Below are positions 1 through 8,499 of a stretch of 53,301 bases of DNA, piece by piece; the stretch's first letter is position 1; the number at the start of each line of letters is the position of its first letter. The stretch spans positions 1 to 53,301 of the forward strand of contig PEWX01000065.1 of assembly GCA_002779995.1 (NCBI GenBank), written 5' to 3'. A program made the translations under genes and the position numbers. The notes beneath the pieces were generated by a model, which had not been told where the DNA came from, made no database searches, and saw only the letters and a program-made list of their open reading frames with translations. Source of the stretch: Piscirickettsiaceae bacterium CG07_land_8_20_14_0_80_44_28 (lineage in GTDB: Bacteria > Pseudomonadota > Gammaproteobacteria > Thiomicrospirales > Thiomicrospiraceae).

Positions 1-1
1 T

Positions 2-379
2 GATAAGCTTCAACAATGGTTACAGGCCAATCGTCAAAAAGTTCCGCATGGCAGTGTGACCGCAAAAGCGATCGACTATATGCTCAAACGTTGGGTGGCT
101 TTAACACGTTACCTAGAGAATGGCAGTTTACCAATCGATAACAACCGGGTGGCAAACCAGATGCGCCCCTGGGCGTTGGGTCGAAAGAACTGGTTGTTTG
201 CAGGAAGCGAGCGTAGTAGTAAACGTGCTGCTGCGATAATGACATTGGTGCAATCAGCTAAACTCAATGGTCATGATCCTTATGCTTATCTCAAGGACGT
301 ACTTACACGCCTGCCAACACACAAGAACAGCCGAATCCATGAGCTGTTACCACATCATTGGTCTCTGCAACAGGGGTGA
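2..379 (+). CDS. IS66 family transposase (TnpC), C-terminal fragment, 5' end outside window
   Basis: This frame is open from the first bases of the window, so the 126 visible residues are the tail of a larger protein rather than a gene starting at the in-frame GTG at 56. The segment IDNNRVANQMRPWALGRKNW, followed by LFAGS and a region rich in Ala, Thr and Ser, is the typical end of the IS66 DDE transposase domain, including the late Asn/Glu-rich part of the catalytic core. The C-terminal LLPHHW is also common in this family. The protein would cut and join the ends of the element. Whether the gene is intact upstream cannot be seen. Family assignment is firm; activity is unknown. Confidence 0.88.
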   Translation, partial: DKLQQWLQANRQKVPHGSVTAKAIDYMLKRWVALTRYLENGSLPIDNNRVANQMRPWALGRKNWLFAGSERSSKRAAAIMTLVQSAKLNGHDPYAYLKDVLTRLPTHKNSRIHELLPHHWSLQQG

Positions 380-380
380 T

Positions 381-394
381 TGCCGGACGCTTAC
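381..394. repeat. IS66 right terminal inverted repeat
   Basis: TGCCGGACGCTTAC begins two bases after the transposase stop codon. Read on the other strand it starts GTAAGCG, as IS66-family ends usually do. The partner repeat is outside the window, so the exact boundary and repeat length are inferred. Confidence 0.65.
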
Positions 395-453
395 GCTAGT
401 TACTCGAAAAGCTCTTATCTTAAAGATATTCCTTCTCCCTTCAAGCCTATCCT

Positions 454-3400
454 TCAGTCAATTCTTATCTCATCCATCCATGACTTAAACTGTTCTAATG
501 TTTTATCATGCCGACGTTTTAGCTTGAAGACATTACAAATATAATCAACGGGATCTTTAGGCGATTTTTCCAATGCTAATCGAGCCAAACCCTTAGCTTC
601 TGGATAGGGAATCACGCTCCAATCACGCTCATCGCCCCAAGGATCCAAGCCTCTCCAATCCATCTCATCCACAATATCTTCTGGACATGACCAGACCACC
701 GGTTTATGAACACCATCGCGTTTTATCCCGCCCCAAGGTTCTATTAGCGCAGTAAGATACTGAAGCTGCTTTTTACTTGTCCGCGACAAACCATGTAAAT
801 TAGCAATATCCAATGCCAACTCATGGAGGGTAATCCCGTTCTTTTCTTCAAGGATTCCCTTAGTAATTTCAATAAGTGTTGGTTTGTAGTCATCATCAAA
901 ATAGCGAGAATGATCATATTCGGAAGAAAGTCTATTTTGAGAATCTTTCTCGACTTCAACACCAATAGAGGCACTGTCGGCAAGAGCGACATCTGTGACA
1001 CTATCCGAACTGAAAATTTCAGAGGGATCAGCATTGGCATCCACACTCTTTTTCTTCAATTCAGCTTTATTTCTATCCTCTTCAAGGATTTCGTTCAGGC
1101 GGCCATGCATCTTGGATAAAGCTTCTTCAGGATCCTGGAAATAATCTGTTGACCACAGGCGAATCAATCGCCACCCTAAGTTTTCTAAGATTCCATGACG
1201 AACGCGATCCCGATCTCTAGCGGACGGAGACCCGTGATAGGTAGCACCATCACATTCGATGCCAGCCAAATATACGCCGGGATGATCGGGGTGAATTATC
1301 CCAAGGTCGACCCTGAATTTACTGACACCAATTTGAGCCTGAACATTCCAACCTTTATTGCGTAGAGCCCAAGCAACTGCCTGCTCAAAATCACTATCGA
1401 ACTGATCTACTCCATACGCTGCGGTAGATTGTTCGGCTAATGCAATAGGCCCTTTCTCTGCAAACTCCAAATAGTGTTTAAGATGTTCTACTGCTAGGGC
1501 TGACGACCGGCTTAGATCGATCATTGATGAATCAAAGCTCGAAAATAACAATACCTCGCTCGTTGCCCTTGTTATAGCAACATTGAGTCTTCGTTCTCCC
1601 CCTGACTTATTTAGAGGACCAAAGTTCATACTCATGGTTCGACCGCCCGACTCTGTCGGACCATAACTCAAACTAAGGATAATGATGTCTCTCTCATCGC
1701 CTTGTACAGCTTCAAGATTTTTTACAAACACTCCATCGTATGTATCCGTAGATTGAAAATATGGTTCGATCTCAGGGTGCTGTCGACGTGAATCATCAAG
1801 TAAATCTTCAACAGTTCGCTGCTGCTCAGTGTTTAGAGTGACCACGCCAATACTTTGATGCTGTCGCTCTGGATCTGTAAGACGCTTAACGATTTCTTTA
1901 ACAACAGCAGCTGCCTCTATCGGGTTATTCCTCCCCTTACCCTTAGAGTAAACCCCGTCAACTCTGTGCAGCGTTACAGCTGACTCCTTAGTATCTGAAG
2001 AAGGGTATGTTACCAGTGAATTTTCATAATATTTGCTATTGGAGAAAGCTATTAGGGTTTCATGTCGACTCCGATAGTGACCTTTCAATCTAAGATGAGG
2101 CAAGCGTGCTGCTAACGCCTGATCAAGAATAGATTCCAGATCCTCTTCATCCGGATCACCAACGTCCACAGCACCACTAAAGAAACTGGTTGGAGGCATC
2201 TGTTTAGGGTCTCCTACCACAATTACATTTTTACCTCTTGCGATAGCCCCCACTGAATCCCAAGTTGTCATCTGGGAGGCCTCATCAAAAATAACCAAAT
2301 CAAACCCATTAAAATCAGAAGGTAGAAATTGGGCAACAGAAAGAGGTGACATCATCATGCAGGGGCACAAATCCATCAGGCGGGATCCCATTTCATTAAA
2401 TAGTGATCGTACCGGTTTGTGGCGAGTTTTCTTCTGAAGCTCCCTAGCCAAAACGCCAAACTCTTTGGGACCATCCTTCGCGAAGGGGTCGGGAACCTTT
2501 TGCGCCGCAATAGCAGCCACATATTGGCTAGTAGTATGAGCCACATTAGCATCTAACTCTCTAAACTCATGAATCAATTGCTCATGAGTTGACGCTTTAA
2601 ACAGTCGAAGGTCATCACTTTCATCTATCAGCTGTGGCGCTATCCATCGACAGAAAGCTGTTAATGCTTGATCTTCGGCGTCGTCAGGCAAGATAGTTCG
2701 GGCCTCCAGCCCTTGTGTCAAATTGTCGAGTTGATAAGCATTAATCGATTCTTTTGCAGCAAGCCATTCACTCCAAGCTTTAAATTTTAACGCACTGGCT
2801 ATTAACTCATCAATTGCAGGATTAACAGTTTCAAGGGAAGAGCTTTCATCAAATTCCAGCTCTAGATTTTTGGCTTCATCAGCCACAGCAATATAAGCGT
2901 TCCAATGCTGTTTGAAATTATTTTTCTGGGCAACAACCATTGAGCTATCGAGAAAATCACGGCCATCAATAAGCTTGGACTTAACTGCGGTAAGTACTAT
3001 AGAAAGATCATCCGACAGGCCAATAACTTCTGCCAGCGCCTTATGGGCAGCCTTTCCCCTTACCATTGCTGCACTTAAGCTTTCAGCAGTTGTATCCCAA
3101 CCTTGCCATATTTCATCTTCTTCAAACGGGGCTGCCAATGCCACTATTGTCTCTTGTAAATTAGCGGCCTTTTCAATTTCAGATAACACACTCATGTCTT
3201 TAAGTTTTTTATAACCCAGCTTTTTAGCCGAAGAATTTATTTTTATTCTTGCAAAGAAGCGTTTAAACCAGCTTTTTTTTGCTCCATCATAAATATTCAC
3301 CCATTCAGCACTAGGGCTATTGGCAAGTATTTCTGGTGAAATGTTATGCCCAACATTGTTAAGCGTTTGATCAAACTCTCGCTTTATTACGCTCAATTCA

Positions 3401-6273
3401 TCAAGACTGTCTAATAAATCTCTAGCCCCTTTCGCAACAAGGTAGCTTAAGGGATTAGATTGAGCAGATGTAATCAACTCCGCCAAAGCATTTACACGCG
3501 CAATATTAGCTATAGTGTTCTCTTTTATATCAATATTGAAATTGGATGCCAGTATTACGGCGCAAGGATAGAGCTCATTAAGTACCGATTTATAGCGCGT
3601 TAGACAATCAACGACTTGGCTCTGCCAAGCATTAGACCAACTTCTAGCCTTAAGAATCCGGAATTGGATAGGGTTAAGGTGAGATATATCGTTATACGCA
3701 AGCGCTGCTAATTTAACAGACTCAAGCATCTCATCTAGCATTTCAGCGGAATTAACAGGAGCTGACTCCAAACCTAACGACCACGTTAAGGACAAGGAAT
3801 GCTTGTCCTTATAAAGCACATCACGAGCTATAGCATCACGTGCGGACAAACCAAAAATGGATTTCTTATGTAAAGCTTGTACAAAATTGTTAAGGTGATC
3901 ACGCTTATCTTTTAGCGTTCTAACAGAGTCCACCCAACCAGCACTTTTTGCATCATCGCGCCTAGCGGTCGCTTCTCTTAGCTGCTCAAGAACAGCTTTT
4001 TTATTCGCCTTATTACTGTGCAGCTCTAAACATAAGTGATCGAGACCAACTTTTTCCATGCGTCTGTAAACAACATGAAGCGCAGCCATTTTCTCAGCGA
4101 CAAATAACACGTTTCTACCGAGAGCCATGTTATGGCATATGATGTTTGCTATTGTTTCTGACTTTCCTGTGCCTGGCGGCCCCTCTAATACAAAATCTTG
4201 CGGCCTACCCGACGCCTCTACAGCCACAAGCTGTGAACTGTCACAGTTCAGGGGCGTAAAAACCTTTTCTGGATCGATCTTTTCGTCTACTTCATCACGC
4301 AATACAAAACTGGCATCCTGAACATACGCATCCTGAGGATGATCAACTAAATGCTTAACGAAAAGATTTTCCTTTAAATCGTCAATCCGATCTTTGAGAT
4401 CCTTCCACATTAAATATTTAGCAAAGGAAAAAGATGCTAGAACTAGTTCTTCCACTACCTCAAAGCCTGGTTGCTCTGCTATTACAGACCGGACTATGCT
4501 CCAGATAAGATTCACGTCAATGCCAGACGCATCTTCAGGTAACGACTCACGAAACTGATTAAGATCTATACTATGCTCCGTATTTAGGAACTCAATCAGT
4601 GTCATATTAAATATTGGGCTTTCGTCGGGAAGTTGACGAACTTTAATCGGAGCCCTCGCGCTGCTTCTGGTGAGTTCTGCTGGTATTAAAATAAGGGGGG
4701 CGCGGTAGGAACGATCATCTTCTGGGTTTTCCTTCCAACGCAACATCCCTAAAGCTAGATATAATGTGTTTGACCCACCTTCTTCTAGGTCATTTTTTGT
4801 CTTCCTTAAAAGGTTGATTGCATTTTGTTCGAGTTTTTTCCTAGACATATTTGCTAGAAGAACATTTTTATTTAGTTGGTCTAATGCATACTCTTTATGA
4901 ATATCTGAACCAGCCTGCAATCTGAAGGATTCTTCACTTCGCTCATTGTCATTTAGCGGGCTTTCCTCTGCCGACAGGAATTTAAATGACACACCATCAG
5001 CCAAACGATCTTCCATAGACCCGATATCTGGACAATATAACTTTATTGCTACAGCTCGGTCTTTTAACGCTAACAGTGAATTACGTTTCGTTAGATCCAA
5101 TAGCTTACGCTGCCAAGTATCAATCCGTGTGTCAGCAGTTTCAGCAACGACTTGTTCATCAGCCCTTACAGGTGGCAATGGAGGGATGATAGGTAAATTT
5201 AGTTCGCTCTCAGAATCAGAGCTTTTCTCTTCAGGTTTTTCTTCAACTGTGAATATTGGCCTAATTTTGCGGGCTCTTGCCTGCTTTATATCGATGACAT
5301 ATACAAAATTTTCTTCTTTATCTTCACTAATGAGATCCCTGGCATAAGCTTTGGCTTGCTCAAAAGTTACAGGAGTATCATTGGTGACTAACGTACTTTC
5401 AAATAGCACAAGGTCACGGGTATCAATGCGCTTACGTAGATCCATTGGATCATCAGTTGTCAACACAGGAAAACGTTCATCGATCAGCCAAACACCTACA
5501 AATGCATGATCTTTTCCTAATGCAATGACTGGATTAAGCCCCATCAACTCAATACAACTGGCAAATAAAAGTGATGTATCAAGACAAGCTCCAATTTTAG
5601 AAGCGCTAATATCAGCTGCTAATCGAATACGCTGCCCTTGCCGAGCAAAGTCTTGAGGTGGAGTGACGTAGGCAATACGCTGGGAAAAAATGACGTTCCA
5701 AAGTGCCGCTGTCATCAAATACGGTTTTTCTCGCGTGTTGGACTGATAACCATCGGCGCTTCTTCCATGACCATTCTTTTCGAGAATTTCTGTTACTTGC
5801 TTAACTAAAGATTCGACATAAACGCCGTTGGGTTTTACGAATGCTGCTAAAAGGTCGGGTTGACGACTCTCTCCGCCCCAAAAGTTTGCAGGAAGAACTG
5901 CAATAGACATTTTATTTTTCGCAAGTACGGCTTCAGAATCACTCAGCGCATTAACTGTAAGAATTACTGAGACCCTCATTTCCTCGGTTAAATTGAATAG
6001 GATATTGTGTGGGATATTCAAATCCTTTTGCTGTAGGGCAATGACCTGCCCGGGTCGAATCTCATCGATGAGCCATTCTTCAGGGGTAAAGAGCTCTGGC
6101 TCAGATGTTAATTTAACAACGAGGTGATTTAACGGCTCAAAATCTTCTGACAACTCATTATCGAAGGTCGGATAGTGTAAGGTCAAATTCCGAAATAACG
6201 GGTAAGCATTTTGTTGAGCAGCCAAGGAAAAAGTAGAAAGATGTTCAATTTTTAATTTTAGTGGTGATTCCAT
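454..6273 (-). CDS. Giant SF1 helicase with transglutaminase-like, DUF4011, Vsr-like nuclease and DUF3320 domains
   Basis: A 1939-residue protein, probably an anti-phage or DNA-processing effector. Domains seen in order: an N-terminal beta-rich region (about 1-135); a transglutaminase-like region with GACLDTSLLF (Cys near 228) and DHAFVGVW (His near 256); a DUF4011-type region starting near 383 (RKLLDLTKRNSLL); an SF1 helicase core with Walker A GPPGTGKS near 698, DEASQ near 1330, GDPKQMPP near 1353, HYRSRHE, AVQGDERDIIILS and motif VI RRLNVAITRA near 1565; a Vsr/DUF559-like nuclease with VQAQIG, RVDLGI (Asp near 1655) and IECDGATYH (Glu near 1672); and a DUF3320-like C-terminus near 1800-1870. 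All helicase motifs and acidic nuclease residues are present, so it looks intact. It sits between an IS66 end and an attC-like site next to a HEPN gene, on the same strand. Large helicase-nucleases of this architecture are known in defence islands; the role here is inferred. Confidence 0.9.
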   Translation of the reverse strand: MESPLKLKIEHLSTFSLAAQQNAYPLFRNLTLHYPTFDNELSEDFEPLNHLVVKLTSEPELFTPEEWLIDEIRPGQVIALQQKDLNIPHNILFNLTEEMRVSVILTVNALSDSEAVLAKNKMSIAVLPANFWGGESRQPDLLAAFVKPNGVYVESLVKQVTEILEKNGHGRSADGYQSNTREKPYLMTAALWNVIFSQRIAYVTPPQDFARQGQRIRLAADISASKIGACLDTSLLFASCIELMGLNPVIALGKDHAFVGVWLIDERFPVLTTDDPMDLRKRIDTRDLVLFESTLVTNDTPVTFEQAKAYARDLISEDKEENFVYVIDIKQARARKIRPIFTVEEKPEEKSSDSESELNLPIIPPLPPVRADEQVVAETADTRIDTWQRKLLDLTKRNSLLALKDRAVAIKLYCPDIGSMEDRLADGVSFKFLSAEESPLNDNERSEESFRLQAGSDIHKEYALDQLNKNVLLANMSRKKLEQNAINLLRKTKNDLEEGGSNTLYLALGMLRWKENPEDDRSYRAPLILIPAELTRSSARAPIKVRQLPDESPIFNMTLIEFLNTEHSIDLNQFRESLPEDASGIDVNLIWSIVRSVIAEQPGFEVVEELVLASFSFAKYLMWKDLKDRIDDLKENLFVKHLVDHPQDAYVQDASFVLRDEVDEKIDPEKVFTPLNCDSSQLVAVEASGRPQDFVLEGPPGTGKSETIANIICHNMALGRNVLFVAEKMAALHVVYRRMEKVGLDHLCLELHSNKANKKAVLEQLREATARRDDAKSAGWVDSVRTLKDKRDHLNNFVQALHKKSIFGLSARDAIARDVLYKDKHSLSLTWSLGLESAPVNSAEMLDEMLESVKLAALAYNDISHLNPIQFRILKARSWSNAWQSQVVDCLTRYKSVLNELYPCAVILASNFNIDIKENTIANIARVNALAELITSAQSNPLSYLVAKGARDLLDSLDELSVIKREFDQTLNNVGHNISPEILANSPSAEWVNIYDGAKKSWFKRFFARIKINSSAKKLGYKKLKDMSVLSEIEKAANLQETIVALAAPFEEDEIWQGWDTTAESLSAAMVRGKAAHKALAEVIGLSDDLSIVLTAVKSKLIDGRDFLDSSMVVAQKNNFKQHWNAYIAVADEAKNLELEFDESSSLETVNPAIDELIASALKFKAWSEWLAAKESINAYQLDNLTQGLEARTILPDDAEDQALTAFCRWIAPQLIDESDDLRLFKASTHEQLIHEFRELDANVAHTTSQYVAAIAAQKVPDPFAKDGPKEFGVLARELQKKTRHKPVRSLFNEMGSRLMDLCPCMMMSPLSVAQFLPSDFNGFDLVIFDEASQMTTWDSVGAIARGKNVIVVGDPKQMPPTSFFSGAVDVGDPDEEDLESILDQALAARLPHLRLKGHYRSRHETLIAFSNSKYYENSLVTYPSSDTKESAVTLHRVDGVYSKGKGRNNPIEAAAVVKEIVKRLTDPERQHQSIGVVTLNTEQQRTVEDLLDDSRRQHPEIEPYFQSTDTYDGVFVKNLEAVQGDERDIIILSLSYGPTESGGRTMSMNFGPLNKSGGERRLNVAITRATSEVLLFSSFDSSMIDLSRSSALAVEHLKHYLEFAEKGPIALAEQSTAAYGVDQFDSDFEQAVAWALRNKGWNVQAQIGVSKFRVDLGIIHPDHPGVYLAGIECDGATYHGSPSARDRDRVRHGILENLGWRLIRLWSTDYFQDPEEALSKMHGRLNEILEEDRNKAELKKKSVDANADPSEIFSSDSVTDVALADSASIGVEVEKDSQNRLSSEYDHSRYFDDDYKPTLIEITKGILEEKNGITLHELALDIANLHGLSRTSKKQLQYLTALIEPWGGIKRDGVHKPVVWSCPEDIVDEMDWRGLDPWGDERDWSVIPYPEAKGLARLALEKSPKDPVDYICNVFKLKRRHDKTLEQFKSWMDEIRID

Positions 6274-6328
6274 TTCTACTCCCTATTCCATATCTTCTTA
6301 TCACGACATCACAAGACTATTTAGCCGA

Positions 6329-6402
6329 CTTATAACGCTTTGGCTTTGCGGCGCACCGGATCGCCAGCGTAGGTGTGCCCGACAACAGCCACTTGTTAAA
6401 AA
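6329..6402 (-). other. attC-like integron recombination site at the 3' end of the HEPN gene
   Basis: Read on the minus strand, the site starts TTTTTAACAAGTGGCTG and ends GCAAAGCCAAAGCGTTATAAG in overlapping pieces. This matches the layout of integron attC sites: an R''-like box ending TAAC, then an L''-like segment, a central hairpin, an L'-like segment, and an R'-like box GTTA. TGGCT pairs with AGCCA, and an inner 8-base arm GGCACACC pairs with GGTGCGCC. The single imperfect pair of that inner arm becomes a G-T wobble on the plus strand, which is the bottom strand relative to the cassette and the one that folds for recombination in known integrons. The HEPN stop codon lies inside the R''-like box, as is common in cassettes. 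The R'-like box departs from consensus at its last positions. Confidence 0.65.
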
Positions 6403-6905
6403 TTGTACGAACCATGCACCTTCATAAGGCCCGCTAGCTTCGACTGCTTTCCCTCATCACCACTGATGTCGCGAAGCCAGTCCTGAATACCTGCAATAAC
6501 ATCTTTGGCGAACTCATCTATCTGCAGTTGCAGTACCGAACCGCCTTGGTTTATATGAACACAGCCATTTTTAGGCGGGATTGTGAAATGGAAACTTTCG
6601 CGTGCTTCTTGGGCTCGTTGCGTTCCAATATTTTCAACGCCTTCGTGCAAGAGTGCACATCGCAACGCATAGCAATCATTTCCCGACAGGAATGTATGAA
6701 TATTTCCCATCGATGGAGGACCAACTTGCCGCGTATATTTTGGTTGGACGTACCGCTCAAACCACTCAGGGTATCGCCTTGAAGATGACTTCCCAGGGAA
6801 TTCTATTTTCCCGCATATGTCTGGCAACGTGAGGCAAATAAAGATCGCCCCGTACCAGTTTCCATCACGAATATTCTTCTCAACAGCTTGGATAAACTCT
6901 TCCAT
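6396..6905 (-). CDS. Small HEPN-like protein encoded in an integron-type cassette
   Basis: A 169-residue soluble protein. Residues 80-89 read ALRCALLHEG and contain Arg82-x4-His87, the R-x(4-6)-H motif of HEPN domains, many of which are RNases or antitoxin-linked nucleases in defence and toxin systems. The preceding segment includes conserved-looking GNDCYALR. No signal peptide or membrane helix is seen. The gene is tightly framed: its stop codon lies inside an attC-like site, and GTTAAAAA, the complement of the R''-like box of that site, occurs 17 bases upstream of the start codon. A TTGACA hexamer (minus strand 6972-6967) could be part of a promoter, with a poor TAGGAT 19 bases further. It lies upstream of the giant helicase on the same strand, which suggests a shared role, but co-transcription is not shown. 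HEPN assignment rests on the motif and size only. Confidence 0.65.
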   Translation of the reverse strand: MEEFIQAVEKNIRDGNWYGAIFICLTLPDICGKIEFPGKSSSRRYPEWFERYVQPKYTRQVGPPSMGNIHTFLSGNDCYALRCALLHEGVENIGTQRAQEARESFHFTIPPKNGCVHINQGGSVLQLQIDEFAKDVIAGIQDWLRDISGDEGKQSKLAGLMKVHGSYNF

Positions 6906-6922
6906 GTGGCAGCAATCCTGTA

Positions 6923-6930
6923 TTTTTAAC
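6923..6930 (-). other. Putative 5' cassette boundary (R'-type box) of the HEPN cassette
   Basis: On the minus strand this reads GTTAAAAA and is the exact complement of the TTTTTAAC box at the far end of the cassette. In integron cassettes the first bases after the crossover come from the same attC as the 3' end, so the two should match when the cassette is circular, as they do here. An eight-base AT-rich match alone would be weak; its placement is what makes it notable. Confidence 0.5.
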
Positions 6931-7082
6931 TATAATTAGACATCCTAAACTAAATTTTATTACGTATGTCAAAAAATTATAAAAATGTGGTTTTATGTTG
7001 TTTTTTAGTTGGTTAAGTCAATTTAACACTCTGTTATTCATGTGTTTAATGTAGGTTGCTAACGTTTTAGGAGGCATAAATT

Positions 7083-7334
7083 ATGGCGGATAAATCAGGC
7101 ATTACCTTGTATGCGAGTGCATTCGAAATAAGCGTTATCCTGTGGTATTGGAGCGTTTTTAAGGGGTGTTTGGGTTGGTTAGCGAGAGTTGGTCAATTTC
7201 AAACAGTAATTTTGATAGGGCGCCGGTTTGTTGTTGAAAGCATTGGTAAGCTTTTTGGCCTTGCTGTTGTTGCAGGTTGGGGGTTTGTGATAATTTTAGT
7301 AGGGTTTCAGCTAAGTCATCGGTGTTTTGGGTAA
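7083..7334 (+). pseudogene. Possible truncated gene start with a strong ribosome binding site
   Basis: An ATG at 7083 is preceded by TAGGAGG at near-ideal spacing, yet the reading frame (83 codons) gives no recognisable protein. After about 25 codons it runs antisense through the 3' end of waaA. The opening residues MADKSGITLYASAFEISV resemble no family I know. One reading is that this is the 5' remnant of a gene whose body was lost when the accessory DNA to its left was acquired or rearranged. It may also be chance. No stop or terminator separates it from waaA. Confidence 0.25.
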
Positions 7335-8481
7335 TGGTGATGGACTGTGTTTGGATAAAGGTGTCGTAGAGCGCTTGCAGGTTCATGTGGTAGGGCCCTG
7401 ATAAAATAGGTTTGGCTAAAGCAGCAGGCTCTAAAATATTGTGTCCACCAAAAGGCACTAAGCTGCCACCGATAAAGGCGACATCGCAGCTTGCGAACCA
7501 ATGCATCAGTTCACCAATGGTATCGGCCAAATAGACTTGGGTGTTCGCTGTGACAGGCATTTGTTGTGAGCGAATAGCGTTTTGCAGGTGGGGGTGTTGT
7601 TCAAGTAATTCGGCCACTTCTTGAAAACGGTCAGAGTGCCTGGGCACTAAAATAAGTAACGCATTGGCACAGTGGCTGAGGAGCTTTTTATGGGCTTCTA
7701 ACATTAAGGCTTCTTCACCGGCATGGGTGCTGGCGGCAACCCAAATAAACCGTTCCTCAAGTCTATTATCCATTCGCCAGGCCTGGGCGTTTTGCATTAA
7801 ATCGGCCGGCAGATCAATATCAAACTTTAAGTTGCCCAGTTGTTTTATGCGTTTTGGGTCTGCGCCTAGCGCCAGCAAGTGGTGTGTGTCTGCTTGGAAT
7901 TGACTGGCGATTAGATGTGTTTGATTTAGGGCGTTCTGAACCAACTTGCCGCCCCATTTTTGATAGGCCTTAAAGGATTGTTCTTTAATACGGGCATTGG
8001 CCAGGATTAGGGGGATTTTGCGTTCAAAACAGGCTTGATAAAGATTCGGCCAAATTTCGGTTTCAATCATAATCACCAATTGAGGGTCGATTTGATCTAA
8101 AAACCGATTGACCGCGCCGGTGGTGTCATACGGAATCATTTGATGCTGAATGGGCACAGGGGAAAATCGTAATGCTTGCTGGGCGCCCTGGGTTGAACCA
8201 CTGGTTAAAGTGATGGGTAAGTTCGGATAACGCAAATGCAGTTGTTTTAACAAAGGGAAAATAGAGCGGGTTTCACCCACTGATACGGCATGAATCCAAA
8301 TGCCGTTCTTTTGGAAAAGGGTTGGGTTACGACCCAGTCGTGACGCAAAACAATGTGGGATGGGGCGGTCATCTGAATTCTGCCGGCTTCTTTTTTGTGC
8401 CTTACGACACCGCTTCCACCCTGAATAGAGAATCAAGGGAAACAGGAGTGTTAAGAGGAGCCGATAAAGCCAAAGTTGCAT
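7159..8481 (-). CDS. waaA: 3-deoxy-D-manno-octulosonic acid (Kdo) transferase
   Basis: WaaA (KdtA) adds Kdo residues from CMP-Kdo to the lipid A precursor at the cytoplasmic face of the inner membrane. The 440-residue protein has the expected N-terminal membrane anchor (about 3-20), the motif IWIHAVSVGETRS, the segment VIMIETEIWPN and the GT-B C-terminal half with FIGGSLVPFGGHNILEPAA, all family hallmarks. Length is close to the usual 420-430. It is the last gene of a leftward pagL-kdsD-waaA unit, 18 bases after kdsD, so Kdo precursor supply and Kdo transfer are encoded together. The coding sequence carries one exact CCAGGCCTGG palindrome at 7777-7786. Confidence 0.95.
   Translation of the reverse strand: MQLWLYRLLLTLLFPLILYSGWKRCRKAQKRSRQNSDDRPIPHCFASRLGRNPTLFQKNGIWIHAVSVGETRSIFPLLKQLHLRYPNLPITLTSGSTQGAQQALRFSPVPIQHQMIPYDTTGAVNRFLDQIDPQLVIMIETEIWPNLYQACFERKIPLILANARIKEQSFKAYQKWGGKLVQNALNQTHLIASQFQADTHHLLALGADPKRIKQLGNLKFDIDLPADLMQNAQAWRMDNRLEERFIWVAASTHAGEEALMLEAHKKLLSHCANALLILVPRHSDRFQEVAELLEQHPHLQNAIRSQQMPVTANTQVYLADTIGELMHWFASCDVAFIGGSLVPFGGHNILEPAALAKPILSGPYHMNLQALYDTFIQTQSITITQNTDDLAETLLKLSQTPNLQQQQGQKAYQCFQQQTGALSKLLFEIDQLSLTNPNTP
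7777..7786. repeat. CCAGGCCTGG palindrome copy inside waaA
   Basis: One of six exact copies of this 10-base palindrome in the window, and one of two that lie inside coding sequence and away from any obvious terminator. Confidence 0.7.
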
Positions 8482-8499
8482 TGAAGATTCGTCCTGCGC

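Larger units (their letters stand above)
1..394 (+). mobile_element. IS66-family insertion sequence, right end only
   Basis: The left edge of the window lies inside an insertion sequence. The visible part is the C-terminal end of an IS66-type transposase followed by a short tail that closes with TGCCGGACGCTTAC, whose complement begins GTAAGCG, the kind of terminus expected for IS66 elements. The opposite end, the other accessory genes and the target duplication are outside the window, so completeness cannot be judged. The element abuts the 3' side of the large helicase gene, only 60 bases beyond its stop codon. Confidence 0.85.

Noticed and set aside
4946-5347. 133-codon plus-strand frame opposite the helicase gene
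   Set aside because: It is antisense to the DUF4011 region of a well-supported gene, Ser-rich as a mirrored frame tends to be, and resembles nothing.
6972-7082. Possible integron integrase or attI to the right of the HEPN cassette
   Set aside because: No frame in this stretch or across 7083-7334 resembles an integrase; only a TTGACA hexamer and AT-rich sequence are present. An attI cannot be recognised without the integrase.
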